A DNA stretch of 57,505 nucleotides from Streptomyces gelaticus. Its GTDB lineage: Bacteria; Actinomycetota; Actinomycetes; Streptomycetales; Streptomycetaceae. A model generated the notes under the pieces. That model searched no databases, had not been told where the DNA came from, and saw only the letters and a list, made by a program, of their open reading frames with translations. This document shows positions 18,286 to 26,513 of this stretch, piece by piece (within the stretch, counting starts at the first letter, position 1; each line of letters begins with the position of its first letter). The translations under genes were made by a program, and so were the position numbers. The stretch spans positions 60,333-117,837 of the forward strand of contig NZ_BMTF01000001.1 of assembly GCF_014649535.1 (NCBI RefSeq), read 5' to 3'.

Positions 18286-18591
18286 ATGCCCGCCGCACCG
18301 CTGTCGCAGGAAGAGATCCAGGACCGACTGACCGGACTGCCCGGCTGGTCGCTGGAAGGGGACCGGATCACCTGCACGTACCGCTTCCACAGCCACTTCG
18401 CCGCCCTCGGCCTGACCGTGCACGTCGCCGCCATCCAGGACGAACTGAACCACCACTCCGATCTGACCCTCGGGTACAACACCGTCTCCCTCTCCGTGAA
18501 CACGCACGATGCGGGCGGCGTGGTCACCGAGCACGATGTGAACCTGGCCGCGCGGGTTGCGGCGATCGCCGACGGGCACGGCGTGCGGTAG
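18286..18591 (+). CDS. 4a-hydroxytetrahydrobiopterin dehydratase
   Basis: The 101-residue protein matches the PCD/DCoH family in length and motif: two adjacent His in LNHHSDLTLGYNTVSLSV, then NTHDAGGVVTEHDVNLA. It dehydrates the 4a-carbinolamine formed by aromatic amino acid hydroxylases or recycles pterin cofactors. No hydroxylase gene is nearby. GAGGGA lies nine bases ahead of ATG 18286. It is convergent with the LysR gene and divergent from the MmyB-type regulator. Confidence 0.9.
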   Translation: MPAAPLSQEEIQDRLTGLPGWSLEGDRITCTYRFHSHFAALGLTVHVAAIQDELNHHSDLTLGYNTVSLSVNTHDAGGVVTEHDVNLAARVAAIADGHGVR

Positions 18592-18606
18592 CCGCCACGC
18601 CGCGTG

Positions 18607-19569
18607 TCACATCGCCGCGCCGAACCGTGGATGCGCGGCGAGCCAGCGCGTATAGCTCTCGCTGCGCTCCACCGCCTCCGCGTACGCCGCCCGGGTGTAC
18701 CCGCTCACCGCGCCCGCCGCCGCGTCGGCCGCCGCCGAGCGGGGATGCCAGCCCAGCAGATGGCGCCAGCTCAGCGGCGAGCCGGTGATCGGACGGGTCA
18801 CCACCCCCGGGGCCGGCGGGAACGTCGCCCGGCACAGCCCGACCGCCCGCCCCACCTGCACCAGGTGGACGACGGAGGCCGTATCCGTCTCGTACACGGA
18901 GACCGGACTGAATCCGGCCCGTGCGCAGGCGCTGATGAAGCAGTCGGCGAAACAGCCCTCGCCCGGCACATCCGCCCAGCACTCGTCCGCCAGCGCGGAG
19001 AGGTCGAGCTCCTGTTCACCGGCGAGCGGGTGAGTGTCCGGCAGCATCACAAAGACCGGATCGACGCCGATCACCTGCCACGTCAGCCGGTCGCTGCCGG
19101 GCGGCGGGCTCTCCCCGCAGGTCCCGATGAGGGCGAAGTCGAGGCGCCCGTCCACCAGTTGCGAGGCGATCTCGGCGACCGACCAGGAGGTGTACGTGGA
19201 CACGGGCGCGGTCGGGTGCGCGGTGACCAGGCGGTCCACGAGCCCGCCCAGCAGTGGTCCGTGCGTGCCGCCCAGCCGGAAGCGCTCCATCGTCCCCCAG
19301 GCGTTGGCGAACCGCACCGCCTCCTCCTGGAGCTCGCTCACGGCGGGCAGCACCACCCGGGCGCGTTCGAGCACCAGCTCACCTAGGAGCGTGGGTCGGG
19401 CGCCGGTGTGGTCGCGGTCGAAGAGCGGGCCGCCGAGTGCCTTCTCGATCCTCCGCAACTGCGCGCTCAACGCGGGCTGGGCCAGCCCGAGCGTCGCCGC
19501 CGCCTTGGTCAGGCTCCCGGTGTCGGCTATGGCACGTACGGTTCGCAGATGGCGCAACTCCAGCTCCAT
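18607..19569 (-). CDS. LysR-family transcriptional regulator
   Basis: This 320-residue LTTR has the N-terminal winged helix (ELRHLRTVRAIADTGSLTKA, then LAQPALSAQLRRIEKALG) and a type 2 periplasmic-binding effector domain from about residue 90. It is divergent from a methyltransferase gene at 19738. A partial dyad ATAA-N7-TTAT (19568-19582), the usual LTTR T-N11-A pattern, lies across its own start codon, consistent with autoregulation. Target and effector unknown. Confidence 0.85.
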   Translation of the reverse strand: MELELRHLRTVRAIADTGSLTKAAATLGLAQPALSAQLRRIEKALGGPLFDRDHTGARPTLLGELVLERARVVLPAVSELQEEAVRFANAWGTMERFRLGGTHGPLLGGLVDRLVTAHPTAPVSTYTSWSVAEIASQLVDGRLDFALIGTCGESPPPGSDRLTWQVIGVDPVFVMLPDTHPLAGEQELDLSALADECWADVPGEGCFADCFISACARAGFSPVSVYETDTASVVHLVQVGRAVGLCRATFPPAPGVVTRPITGSPLSWRHLLGWHPRSAAADAAAGAVSGYTRAAYAEAVERSESYTRWLAAHPRFGAAM

Positions 19570-19582
19570 AAACGCAAGTTAT
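19568..19582. promoter_or_regulatory. Possible LysR box over the lysR start
   Basis: ATAAACGCAAGTTAT is an ATAA-N7-TTAT dyad with the T-N11-A spacing of LysR-type boxes. It overlaps the ATG of the LysR gene. Confidence 0.3.
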
Positions 19583-19737
19583 GGGCCCAGCGGCGTACCG
19601 GCAATATGCAGGTGGCCACTGGGCGAGATGGTCCGGAGCCGAGCGGGTACCGGGTGCGCGGCACCGGCCGAAACGCGTGACTTGCTGAAGCGGCAACGAA
19701 ACTTGCCGTACGGCCGATCCGTGGTGAGGCTGGCCCC

Positions 19738-20697
19738 ATGAGCCAGCAAACCGGACACGGTCACCACCGGAACACCGCCCACAGCCACCGGCACCACCCG
19801 GACGCGGCCCACTGCCGGCACCACGACACCACTCATGGCCATCACCGGGACGCCGGTGACATCGACTGGGATGTGATGGGGTCACAGCTGGAGCAGGAGG
19901 CCGAGGTCAGCCGTCCGCAGTACGAGGCGGCGGCCCGCTGGATCGCCGGGCTCCGCGCGACCCCGAAGGTCCGCCGGGTGCTCGACATCGGCAGCGGACC
20001 GGGCGTGATCACCTGCCTGCTCGCCGAGATGTTCCCCGAGGCGGAGGTCGTCGCCGTCGACGGCACCCCGGCACTCCTGGAACGCACCCGCAGCCGCGCC
20101 GAACGCCTCGGTCTCGGCGACCGGGTCCGCACCCACGAGACGGACCTCCCCGAGGGCCTCGGCGCACTGGGGGAGGCGGACCTGATCTGGGCGGGCAATG
20201 CCCTGCACCATATGGGCGACCAGCGCGCCGTCCTGGCCGGATTCGCCGCGCTGCTGCGTCCCGGCGGCACCGTCGCCCTGGTCGAGGGCGGACTGCAGCC
20301 CCGCCGCCTCCCGCGCGACATCGGCATCGGGCGGCCCGGCCTGGAGGCCAGGCTCGAAGCGATCAACGCGGCCCGGTTCGAGGACATGCGTGCGGCGTTG
20401 CCCGGCACCAAGCGGGAGACCGAGGACTGGAGCGCCCTCTTCGCCTCGGTGGGACTGGCCCCGCAGGGCACCCGCAGCTTCCTGCTCGACCTTCCGGCGC
20501 CGCTCCCCGACGGGGCCCGGGACCATGTCGTCACCGAGTTCGCCCGTCGCCGCCAGATGTTCGAGGAGGAACTCGCCGCCGAGGACATCGCCGTACTCGA
20601 CCGGCTGCTCGACCCCGACGACCCGGCCGGGCTGCGTCGGCGCCCCGATGTCTACCTGCTCTCGGCGCGCACTGTGCACCTGGGCCGACGGGGCTGA
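19738..20697 (+). CDS. SAM-dependent methyltransferase with His-rich N-terminus
   Basis: This 319-residue protein has a class I methyltransferase core: VLDIGSGPGVITCLLAEMFP at about residue 80, VVAVDGTPALLERT, ADLIWAGNALHHMGDQRAVL and LLRPGGTVALVEGG. The first 40 residues contain 13 His and one Cys in GHGHH/HRHH/HGHH runs, which is not part of the methyltransferase fold and could bind Zn, Ni or Co. Divergent transcription from a LysR gene suggests control by it. The start ATG 19738 is the only one that keeps the His region; an internal GTG/ATG start near residue 46 would remove it. Confidence 0.8.
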   Translation: MSQQTGHGHHRNTAHSHRHHPDAAHCRHHDTTHGHHRDAGDIDWDVMGSQLEQEAEVSRPQYEAAARWIAGLRATPKVRRVLDIGSGPGVITCLLAEMFPEAEVVAVDGTPALLERTRSRAERLGLGDRVRTHETDLPEGLGALGEADLIWAGNALHHMGDQRAVLAGFAALLRPGGTVALVEGGLQPRRLPRDIGIGRPGLEARLEAINAARFEDMRAALPGTKRETEDWSALFASVGLAPQGTRSFLLDLPAPLPDGARDHVVTEFARRRQMFEEELAAEDIAVLDRLLDPDDPAGLRRRPDVYLLSARTVHLGRRG

Positions 20698-21233
20698 CGG
20701 CGCGCGACCGTGCCGACGGGGGCCGGCCCGGCTCCGGTCCGACCGTACTGACGGGGCCCCGGCCCGGCTCCGTACGCCACGATGCTCTTGCGTACCCCGC
20801 GCCGATGTCATCAAAGCGGATTCCGCTGACCAGCTCCTTCCATCTCATCCGGCGCCCGCCGACGAATACGGCGCCGCTGTGGAATGAGCTGTGGGACCCA
20901 TGTCGGCGAAGCACGCAGCGGGCCGCGGATGACGGGAATTCACAGGTTCCGTTCGCTGCCCGGACCGTGTCAAGAAAGGACACGCTGCTACCGGGGTGAG
21001 CGGGCATCAGGAAGTCGCCTGAGCAGGCTAATCGTCGATCAATTCGCCTATGAATAAGGGCAATTGAAGCTCACCAAATCATGCAAATATCCCATTTGGC
21101 GCACATATTGTCCCCCGATCGGAGTGCAGGATTCAGCCTTCGACGTGTCCGATATGACAGGTATGACAATTCTCAGTACGTTCATTCACGGGTCGACTGC
21201 TCAGCCGACCTTTCTGAGAACAGGAGAAGCGAC
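20698..21233. other. Intergenic region, AT-rich in its second half
   Basis: The first 100 bp hold two near-identical GGCCCGGCTCCG-type repeats. From about 21035 to 21180 the DNA turns markedly AT-rich for this genome and includes an imperfect inverted repeat CAATTCGCC/GGGCAATTG (21040-21066) and tandem ATGACA. It probably carries the promoter of the secreted protein at 21234. I see no convincing gene. Confidence 0.4.
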
Positions 21234-21815
21234 ATGATTACTCGTTCCACCGTCGTGACGGCTGCCGTTGCGGCCGCAGCAGCCCTGGCTGCCACCGGCA
21301 TCACCTACGCCTCGGCCGCCACCTCCGAGCCGGCCCAGGCGACCCAGGCGACCCAGGCCGTACAGCAGGCCGTTCCCGGTTCGGCTCTCGGCGGCGGCGA
21401 CGTCGGCAAGGGCAACGAGGGCAAGGGCAACGAGGGCAGGGGCGGCTACGAGGGCAAGGGCGGCTACGAGCGCAAGGGCGGCTTTGAGGGTCGTGAACGC
21501 CACGAGGGCCGCATCCACATCAACGAGCGGACCTACTCCGCCCACGTGGGCGGCTGCGTGACCGTGGTCAGCGGCCTCGGCTCCAAGAGCCTCAACGTCC
21601 GCAACGACAGCCGTCGGACCGTCGAGGTCTTCCGCGGCGCGACCTGCGACAACGGCGCCCCCATCGCCACCGTCGGACCGCACAGCTCCAGCGACGGGGT
21701 GCGGCCGGGCCACGTCAAGGGCGGTGTGTGGGTCGACAACGGAGTCGTGGGCAGTTTCCGCGTCATCCACCGTCACTTCGACGAGGACCGTAAGGGCGGC
21801 GACCGCGACTGGTGA
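21234..21815 (+). CDS. Secreted Gly/Lys/Glu-repeat protein
   Basis: The 193-residue protein has a signal peptide (residues 1-30, MITRSTVVTAAVAAAAALAA, ending near TYASA), an Ala/Gln/Thr linker (QATQATQAVQQA) and charged Gly-rich repeats of the type GKGNEG, GYEGKGG, GGFEGRE (residues 60-95). The remaining half, with VGGCVTVVSGLGSKSLNVRN and VEVFRGATCDNGAPIATV, looks like a small two-Cys beta domain. Function is unknown; the repeats suggest an extended, sticky or matrix segment. CAGGAGAAG precedes the ATG. I reject a longer frame from 21081 because it lacks a signal peptide at its start. Confidence 0.75.
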   Translation: MITRSTVVTAAVAAAAALAATGITYASAATSEPAQATQATQAVQQAVPGSALGGGDVGKGNEGKGNEGRGGYEGKGGYERKGGFEGRERHEGRIHINERTYSAHVGGCVTVVSGLGSKSLNVRNDSRRTVEVFRGATCDNGAPIATVGPHSSSDGVRPGHVKGGVWVDNGVVGSFRVIHRHFDEDRKGGDRDW

Positions 21816-21838
21816 CAAAGTCACCGGGGTGACGTGAA

Positions 21839-21865
21839 CCCCGGCCCGCCGTAATCGGGCCGGGG
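21839..21865 (+). terminator. Terminator hairpin 1 after the secreted protein gene
   Basis: CCCCGGCCCG-CCGTAAT-CGGGCCGGGG is a perfect 10-bp stem 23 bp after the stop codon. Confidence 0.7.
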
Positions 21866-21874
21866 CTCCAGCCA

Positions 21875-21908
21875 GGGTATCCGACCGGAGCGATCCGGTC
21901 GGATACCC
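21875..21908. terminator. Terminator hairpin 2 (15-bp perfect stem)
   Basis: GGGTATCCGACCGGA at 21875-21889 and its exact complement at 21894-21908 are separated by GCGA. With hairpin 1 it makes a tandem terminator. Confidence 0.7.
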
Positions 21909-22620
21909 GCACCTGAAACGACGACTGACAGACTCAAACGCCTGCCAGATCATACTAAATCCGGACGGTGAAGCACCGCCAGCCGACCGGAACAGCCGTG
22001 CCGCACGCGGCTACCGGGCTCGGGCCGGTGCCTTTCCGGTTCCGGTTCCGGGATTCGGTTTCCGGATCCGTTCCCGGCCCGCGGCCCGTGGCCCTCGGCG
22101 CCGCCCGGCAACCGGGTGGCAGAACGTGGCACCGGCGTGGCAGACGCCGCCCATGTCCCGGCCGCCGGGGGCCGACGGGCCGTCTGGGTCCGGGTGGGTG
22201 AAGGCCCGGGCGGCACGGCGCCGAAGAACCACCGGAAATTCTGGTGCGCACGCATGCGCACACATCCCCGTGCCGACCGGTGTCCGGCCCATGCCCGCGG
22301 GTGTCGCGCACCGGCTCCACATGCCGCCACTGGCCGGGGGCCGGTTTCCTCCCGCTGTTGGACGCGGGCACCGTCCGCCGCGCCGGCCGTCGACGGTCTC
22401 CGGGGCGAGCCCGCTGATGAAGCCGACCGGCGTCCCCCGGGGTCTCCAGCTGCCGTTCGATCAGTCATCCCTGGGTGCCGTGGTTGTCGGCCCGCCGCGG
22501 CCCACGTCGCGCAGCCGGCAACGACCGGCCGCGGTGGCGGGCGCGGCGTCCCCACCGCTGTCCGGGTTTCCCCTGCGGCGCGGACCGCCGCGATGACGAC
22601 TCTCGCTGCGATGACGGGGC
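21909..22620. other. Long intergenic region without a recognisable gene
   Basis: About 700 bp of GC-rich DNA with a cluster of GGTTCCGG-like repeats at 22015-22085. Open frames exist on both strands but none starts with a ribosome site or shows a domain, and the codon pattern is not typical. Could hold decayed coding DNA. Confidence 0.4.
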
Positions 22621-23457
22621 TCAGGCGCCGACGTTGAACTCGCCGGGGTTCGGACCCAGACGCCGGCCCTCGTCCAGCGCAGCGAACGCGGCCAGGTCGT
22701 CGGCGTCCAACTCGAAGCCGAACACATCGAGGTTCTCCACGATGCGGGACGGCGTCACGGACTTCGGGATCACCACATTGCCGGTCTGGATGTGCCAGCG
22801 GAGCACCACCTGGGCGGCCGTGCGGTCGTGCTTCCGGGCGATCGCGACGACCGTCGGGACCTCCAGGAGACCCTGGCCCTGGCCCAGCGGCGACCATGCC
22901 TCGGTCGCGATGCCGTGCCGGGCGTGGAAGGCGCGCGACTCGGCCTGCTGGAGCTGGGGGTGGAGCTCGATCTGGTTGATCACCGGGACCACGGAGGTCT
23001 CGTCGAGCAGACGCTCCAGGTGCTCGGGGAGGAAGTTCGACACGCCGATGGACTTGGCGCGGCCGTCGGCGTGGATCTTCTCCAGGGCCTTGTACGTGTC
23101 GACGTAGGCGTCCTTGGCCGGTACCGGCCAGTGGATCAGATACAGGTCGACGTGGTCGAGCCCGAGTTTGTCGAGCGAGGCGTCGAAGGCGCGCAGCGTC
23201 GAGTCGTACCCCTGCTCGGAATTCCACAGCTTCGTGGTGACGAACAGCTCCTCGCGGGCGACACCGGAGGCCGCGATCGCCCGGCCGGTGCCCTGCTCGT
23301 TCTCGTAGATCGCGGCGGTGTCGATGCTCCGGTACCCGGACTCGATGGCCGTGGCGACCGCCTTCGCGGCCTCGTCGTCCGGCACCTGCCAGACACCGAA
23401 ACCGAGCTGCGGCATCGCGACGCCGTTGTTGAGGGTGATGGAGGGGACCTGGCTCAC
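22621..23457 (-). CDS. Aldo/keto reductase
   Basis: This 278-residue protein is a TIM-barrel AKR of the 2,5-diketogluconate reductase type. The catalytic tetrad is visible: Asp and Tyr in RSIDTAAIYENEQG, Lys in VTTKLWNSEQGYD and His in LYLIHWPVP. The NADPH site IPKSVTPSRIVEN is close to the C terminus. It reduces aldehydes or ketones with NADPH in the cytoplasm. I start at GTG 23457 because the length then equals the family's 275-280 residues and AAGGA lies upstream; a longer frame to 23577 adds an Arg-rich stretch with no match. Confidence 0.88.
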   Translation of the reverse strand: MSQVPSITLNNGVAMPQLGFGVWQVPDDEAAKAVATAIESGYRSIDTAAIYENEQGTGRAIAASGVAREELFVTTKLWNSEQGYDSTLRAFDASLDKLGLDHVDLYLIHWPVPAKDAYVDTYKALEKIHADGRAKSIGVSNFLPEHLERLLDETSVVPVINQIELHPQLQQAESRAFHARHGIATEAWSPLGQGQGLLEVPTVVAIARKHDRTAAQVVLRWHIQTGNVVIPKSVTPSRIVENLDVFGFELDADDLAAFAALDEGRRLGPNPGEFNVGA

Positions 23458-23660
23458 GAGCGGTCGATCCTTACGTCGTCGGTTGGTACTCCCACCGCCA
23501 ACGATCAACGGCCGCCGAGCATTCCCCCGTCGGCCCTCATCCGTCCAGGGCATTGACCGCGTCCGGTCAGCACGCAACTCTGGAGCACGTCACTGAACAA
23601 CGGACACTCTTGTGAACGCGCACTCCGAGATCATGACGAACGACTCCGAGCGAGGTCGAC

Positions 23661-24446
23661 GTGACGAACCCTTCCAGACGGGCACTGCTCGGCGCGGCCG
23701 TCGGCGGCGCCGTCGCCGCGACCGCCGGGCTCCCCGCCACCGCGCACGCGGCAGGCTGGAAACTGCGCTGGTCGCCCTCGGCGGGCAGCGATGGACTCGG
23801 TGCCTTCGAGACCGTCGAGGACGACCGGGCCGGTTCCCATCCGCAGGGGCAGCCGCACATCCTCACCGAGGGCGACACCTTCCGTTTCCACATGCACACC
23901 GTCGACCGGGACACCTCGACGGACCGTCAGCGCCAAGAGGTCACCGGGCTGCGCACCAGCGGCAGTTCGTTCCTCAGATGGCTGCCCGGAGAGACCTGGC
24001 GGGTCACGTACCGCATGTACATCCCCGGATCGCTGAAGGCGACCACCAGCTTCACTCACATCATGCAGATGAAGCAGCCGGGCACCGGCACCTCGCCGAT
24101 CGTCGTGCAGTCCCTGCGCCGGGTGAGCGGGGTGCAGACCATCGAGCTCAGGCTGCCCCTGGCCGACATCCTCGTCGGCCGCACCGACCTCGTACCGCTC
24201 CAGAACAAGTGGATCGACGTCGACTTCCGGATCGCGATCGGTGACGGCGCGTCGGGCTCGGTCCGCTGGATCCTGAAGGACGGGACGACCACCGTCGTCG
24301 ACGGGGCGAAGTCCGGCGTCGACACACTCCTCGTCGACCGGGTCCGGCCCAAGTGGGGCATCTACCGGTCGCTCGCCGACACCTCGGGATCGCTGCAGGA
24401 CACCCATCTTCTGCTCACCGGGATGCGCGGGTACCAACTGGTCTGA
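23661..24446 (+). CDS. Tat-exported polysaccharide-lyase-like protein
   Basis: The 261-residue protein begins with a Tat signal (SRRALLGAAVGGAVAATAG, cleavage near ATAHA). The mature part is beta-rich with YRMYIPGSLKATTSFTHIMQ, then PLQNKWIDVDFRIAIGDGAS and VRPKWGIYRSL, which recalls the jelly-roll of heparin-lyase/glucuronan-lyase type proteins (concanavalin-like fold). A role in binding or cleaving an acidic polysaccharide outside the cell is inferred; catalytic residues were not proven. GTG 23661 fits the signal peptide start. It lies upstream of, but apart from, the GH8 operon. Confidence 0.65.
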   Translation: MTNPSRRALLGAAVGGAVAATAGLPATAHAAGWKLRWSPSAGSDGLGAFETVEDDRAGSHPQGQPHILTEGDTFRFHMHTVDRDTSTDRQRQEVTGLRTSGSSFLRWLPGETWRVTYRMYIPGSLKATTSFTHIMQMKQPGTGTSPIVVQSLRRVSGVQTIELRLPLADILVGRTDLVPLQNKWIDVDFRIAIGDGASGSVRWILKDGTTTVVDGAKSGVDTLLVDRVRPKWGIYRSLADTSGSLQDTHLLLTGMRGYQLV

Positions 24447-24577
24447 CCGGCCCCGGGAACAGAAGGCGGCATGCCCTCGTGCGGCGGGGCGGCGGGGCCT
24501 GCCCCGCCGCCCCTGAGGGCTGCTCGCGCCCGGCCCGACCGGCGTGCGCCGTCCAAGATTTGGGCCCGCGCGGGGCA

Positions 24578-24606
24578 TTGACAGAAAGCTCCGCAGGGAA
24601 TCCTAT
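24578..24606 (+). promoter_or_regulatory. Promoter of the GH8 operon
   Basis: TTGACA (24578-24583) is followed after 17 bp by TCCTAT (24601-24606). This is a good vegetative-type promoter by eye. Transcription would start near 24613, inside or just before the palindrome at 24616. Confidence 0.6.
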
Positions 24607-24615
24607 GCAGTGTCG

Positions 24616-24634
24616 GTTAGGAACCTTTCCTAAC
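24616..24634. promoter_or_regulatory. Palindromic operator, chitosanase (CsnR)-type
   Basis: GTTAGGAA-CCT-TTCCTAAC is a perfect 8-bp dyad. It closely resembles the AGGAAASTTTCCT-type operator that I recall for the ROK repressor CsnR in front of chitosanase genes in actinobacteria. It lies over the probable transcription start, a classic repressor position. No adjacent repressor gene is present. Confidence 0.65.
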
Positions 24635-24657
24635 ACCGGAACCGGAAGGCATCATCC

Positions 24658-24852
24658 GTGCACCCTGCCGCACCCCCACGCCGCTTGGTGGCCGCCCTCG
24701 CGGGCCTCAGCTGTCTGCTCCTGCCCCTGCTGGGCCATCTCCCGAAGGCATACGCCGCCATGGCCGCGGACGAGGTCACCGACACATACCGCTCCGGAGT
24801 GGTCCGGTCCCCGTACGAATTCACCAAGATCGCCGTCCAGTACAAGGGCTGA
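24658..24852 (+). CDS. Small exported peptide, first gene of the GH8 operon
   Basis: The 64-residue frame starts with GTG 24658 behind GGAAGG and ends 9 bp before the GH8 start. It opens with a signal peptide (RRLVAALAGLSCLLLPLLG, cleavage near KAYAA) and leaves a mature peptide of about 30 residues, rich in Tyr, Val, Thr and charged residues. No family is known to me. It could be a signalling or inhibitory peptide, a leader for translation of the hydrolase, or the remnant of a larger enzyme. Its place just after the operator and its coding-type codons argue for reality. Confidence 0.55.
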   Translation: MHPAAPPRRLVAALAGLSCLLLPLLGHLPKAYAAMAADEVTDTYRSGVVRSPYEFTKIAVQYKG

Positions 24853-24861
24853 GGAGATCCC

Positions 24862-26502
24862 ATGCGAACCACCACGAGCAGAGTGACCCTTGCCGCAGCG
24901 GCCGTCGCCACGGCCGGACTGCTGATGCCACTGCTCGGTGCGCCGTCGGCCGCCGCGGCGGACACCCGCTACGAGGCGGAGGGCGCGAAGCTCTCCCGGG
25001 CGGCCGTGGCCACGAACCACACCGGCTACTCCGGCACCGGCTTCGTCGACTACACCAACGTGGCAGGTTCCTCCGTGGAGTTCACGGTGAACGCCGCCAC
25101 CGTCGGCAACTCGCTGGCCATCCGCTACGCCAACGGAACCACCACCGACCGCCCGCTGGACATCAGCGTCAATGGCACGGTCGTCGCCTCCGGCGTCTCG
25201 TTCGGCTCCACCGGATCCTGGGACACCTGGGCGACGAAGACCATCAGCGCACAGCTCCCCGCCGGAACCAGCACCGTCCGGGCCGTCGCGACCACGGCGA
25301 ACGGCGGTCCCAACCTCGACTACCTCGACACCGCGACTCCCGCCACCGGTGGTCCCGCAGTGCCCTTCGGCAGCCACACGATCCCGTACGCCACGGGGAT
25401 GCTGAAGCCCTCGGGCACGCAGTCGGCACTCGACCAGGCCGTGATCAAGGCGTACAACGCCTGGAAGTCCGCGTTCGTGAAGAAGAACTGCGGCAACGGC
25501 TGGTACGAGGTCATCTCGCCGGACGCCGACCACCCCTACGTCGCCGAGGCCCAGGGCTACGGGATGGTCGTCACCGCGACGATGGCGGGGGCCGACCCGG
25601 AGGCGAAGACCGTCTTCGACGGCCTGGTCAAGTACATGCTCGCGCACCCCTCGGTGAACAACGCCAACCTCCTCGCCGCCGAACAGGACGCCTCCTGCAA
25701 GAGCGTCGACGGCTCCGACTCGGCGACCGACGGGGATCTGGACGTCGCCTACGGGCTGCTCCTCGCCGACAGGCAGTGGGGCTCCACCGGCACGTACAAC
25801 TACAAGGACCTCGCGGTCAAGCACATCAACGCCATCAAGAAGAGCGAGGTCAACCCGACCACGCACCTCATGCTGTTCGGCGACTGGTCGGACTCGGGGG
25901 AGTCCCACTACTGGATGACCCGCTCCTCGGACTGGATGATCGACCACTTCCGCGCGTTCAGGGCCGCCACCGGTGACAGCACCTGGGACACCGTGCGCAC
26001 GGCACACCAGAACCTGATCACCTCACAGCAGTCCAAATACGCGCCCGGGACAGGACTGTTGGCGGACTTCGTCGTCAACACCAACACCACGGCCAAGCCC
26101 GCGCCGGGCGAAGTGCTCGAAAGCCCCAACGACGGCGACTACTCCTGGAACGCCTGCCGCGACCCGTGGCGCATCGGCGCCGACGCCGTCACCAGCGGGG
26201 ACAGCGCCTCCCTCGCCTCGGCCCGCAAGCTCAACACCTGGATCAAGGCCAAAACGGGCGGCGACCCGGACAAGATCGCCAGCGGCTACCACCTGAACGG
26301 TTCGGTGTTCGACAGCGGCAACGACATGGCGTTCACCGCCCCGTTCGTCGTGACCGCGCTGACCGACTCCGGCTCCCAGGCGTGGCTCGACGCGCTGTGG
26401 AACAAGCTCGCCACCACACCGATCGACCCGGATCTCTACTACGGCGGGAGCGTCCAGCTCCAGTCGATGATCGTCGCATCCGGTAACTACTGGGTTCCCT
26501 GA
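24862..26502 (+). CDS. Secreted CBM35-GH8 glycoside hydrolase (chitosanase/endoglucanase type)
   Basis: The 546-residue protein has a signal peptide (1-34), a CBM35-like module (36-155; RYEAEGAKLSRAAVATNHTG and the closing LDYLDTA) and a GH8 catalytic domain. The general acid is probably Glu 229 in AEAQGYGMVV and the base-side Asp is near 290 in TDGDLDVAYGLL, both GH8 hallmarks. GH8 enzymes are inverting endo-glucanases, xylanases, lichenases or chitosanases. The CsnR-like operator upstream and CBM35, which can bind glucosamine or uronic acid sugars, favour chitosan, but this is inference. GAGGAG precedes the ATG. It overlaps the following coding region closely. Confidence 0.85.
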   Translation: MRTTTSRVTLAAAAVATAGLLMPLLGAPSAAAADTRYEAEGAKLSRAAVATNHTGYSGTGFVDYTNVAGSSVEFTVNAATVGNSLAIRYANGTTTDRPLDISVNGTVVASGVSFGSTGSWDTWATKTISAQLPAGTSTVRAVATTANGGPNLDYLDTATPATGGPAVPFGSHTIPYATGMLKPSGTQSALDQAVIKAYNAWKSAFVKKNCGNGWYEVISPDADHPYVAEAQGYGMVVTATMAGADPEAKTVFDGLVKYMLAHPSVNNANLLAAEQDASCKSVDGSDSATDGDLDVAYGLLLADRQWGSTGTYNYKDLAVKHINAIKKSEVNPTTHLMLFGDWSDSGESHYWMTRSSDWMIDHFRAFRAATGDSTWDTVRTAHQNLITSQQSKYAPGTGLLADFVVNTNTTAKPAPGEVLESPNDGDYSWNACRDPWRIGADAVTSGDSASLASARKLNTWIKAKTGGDPDKIASGYHLNGSVFDSGNDMAFTAPFVVTALTDSGSQAWLDALWNKLATTPIDPDLYYGGSVQLQSMIVASGNYWVP

Positions 26503-26513
26503 TGGAGGGTCAG

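Noticed and set aside
20805..20999. 64-residue open frame upstream of the secreted protein
   Set aside because: No ribosome site and codon use unlike the neighbours.
22116..22637. 173-residue open frame in the long intergenic region
   Set aside because: No ribosome site, no domain, irregular codon use; competing frames on both strands are equally long.
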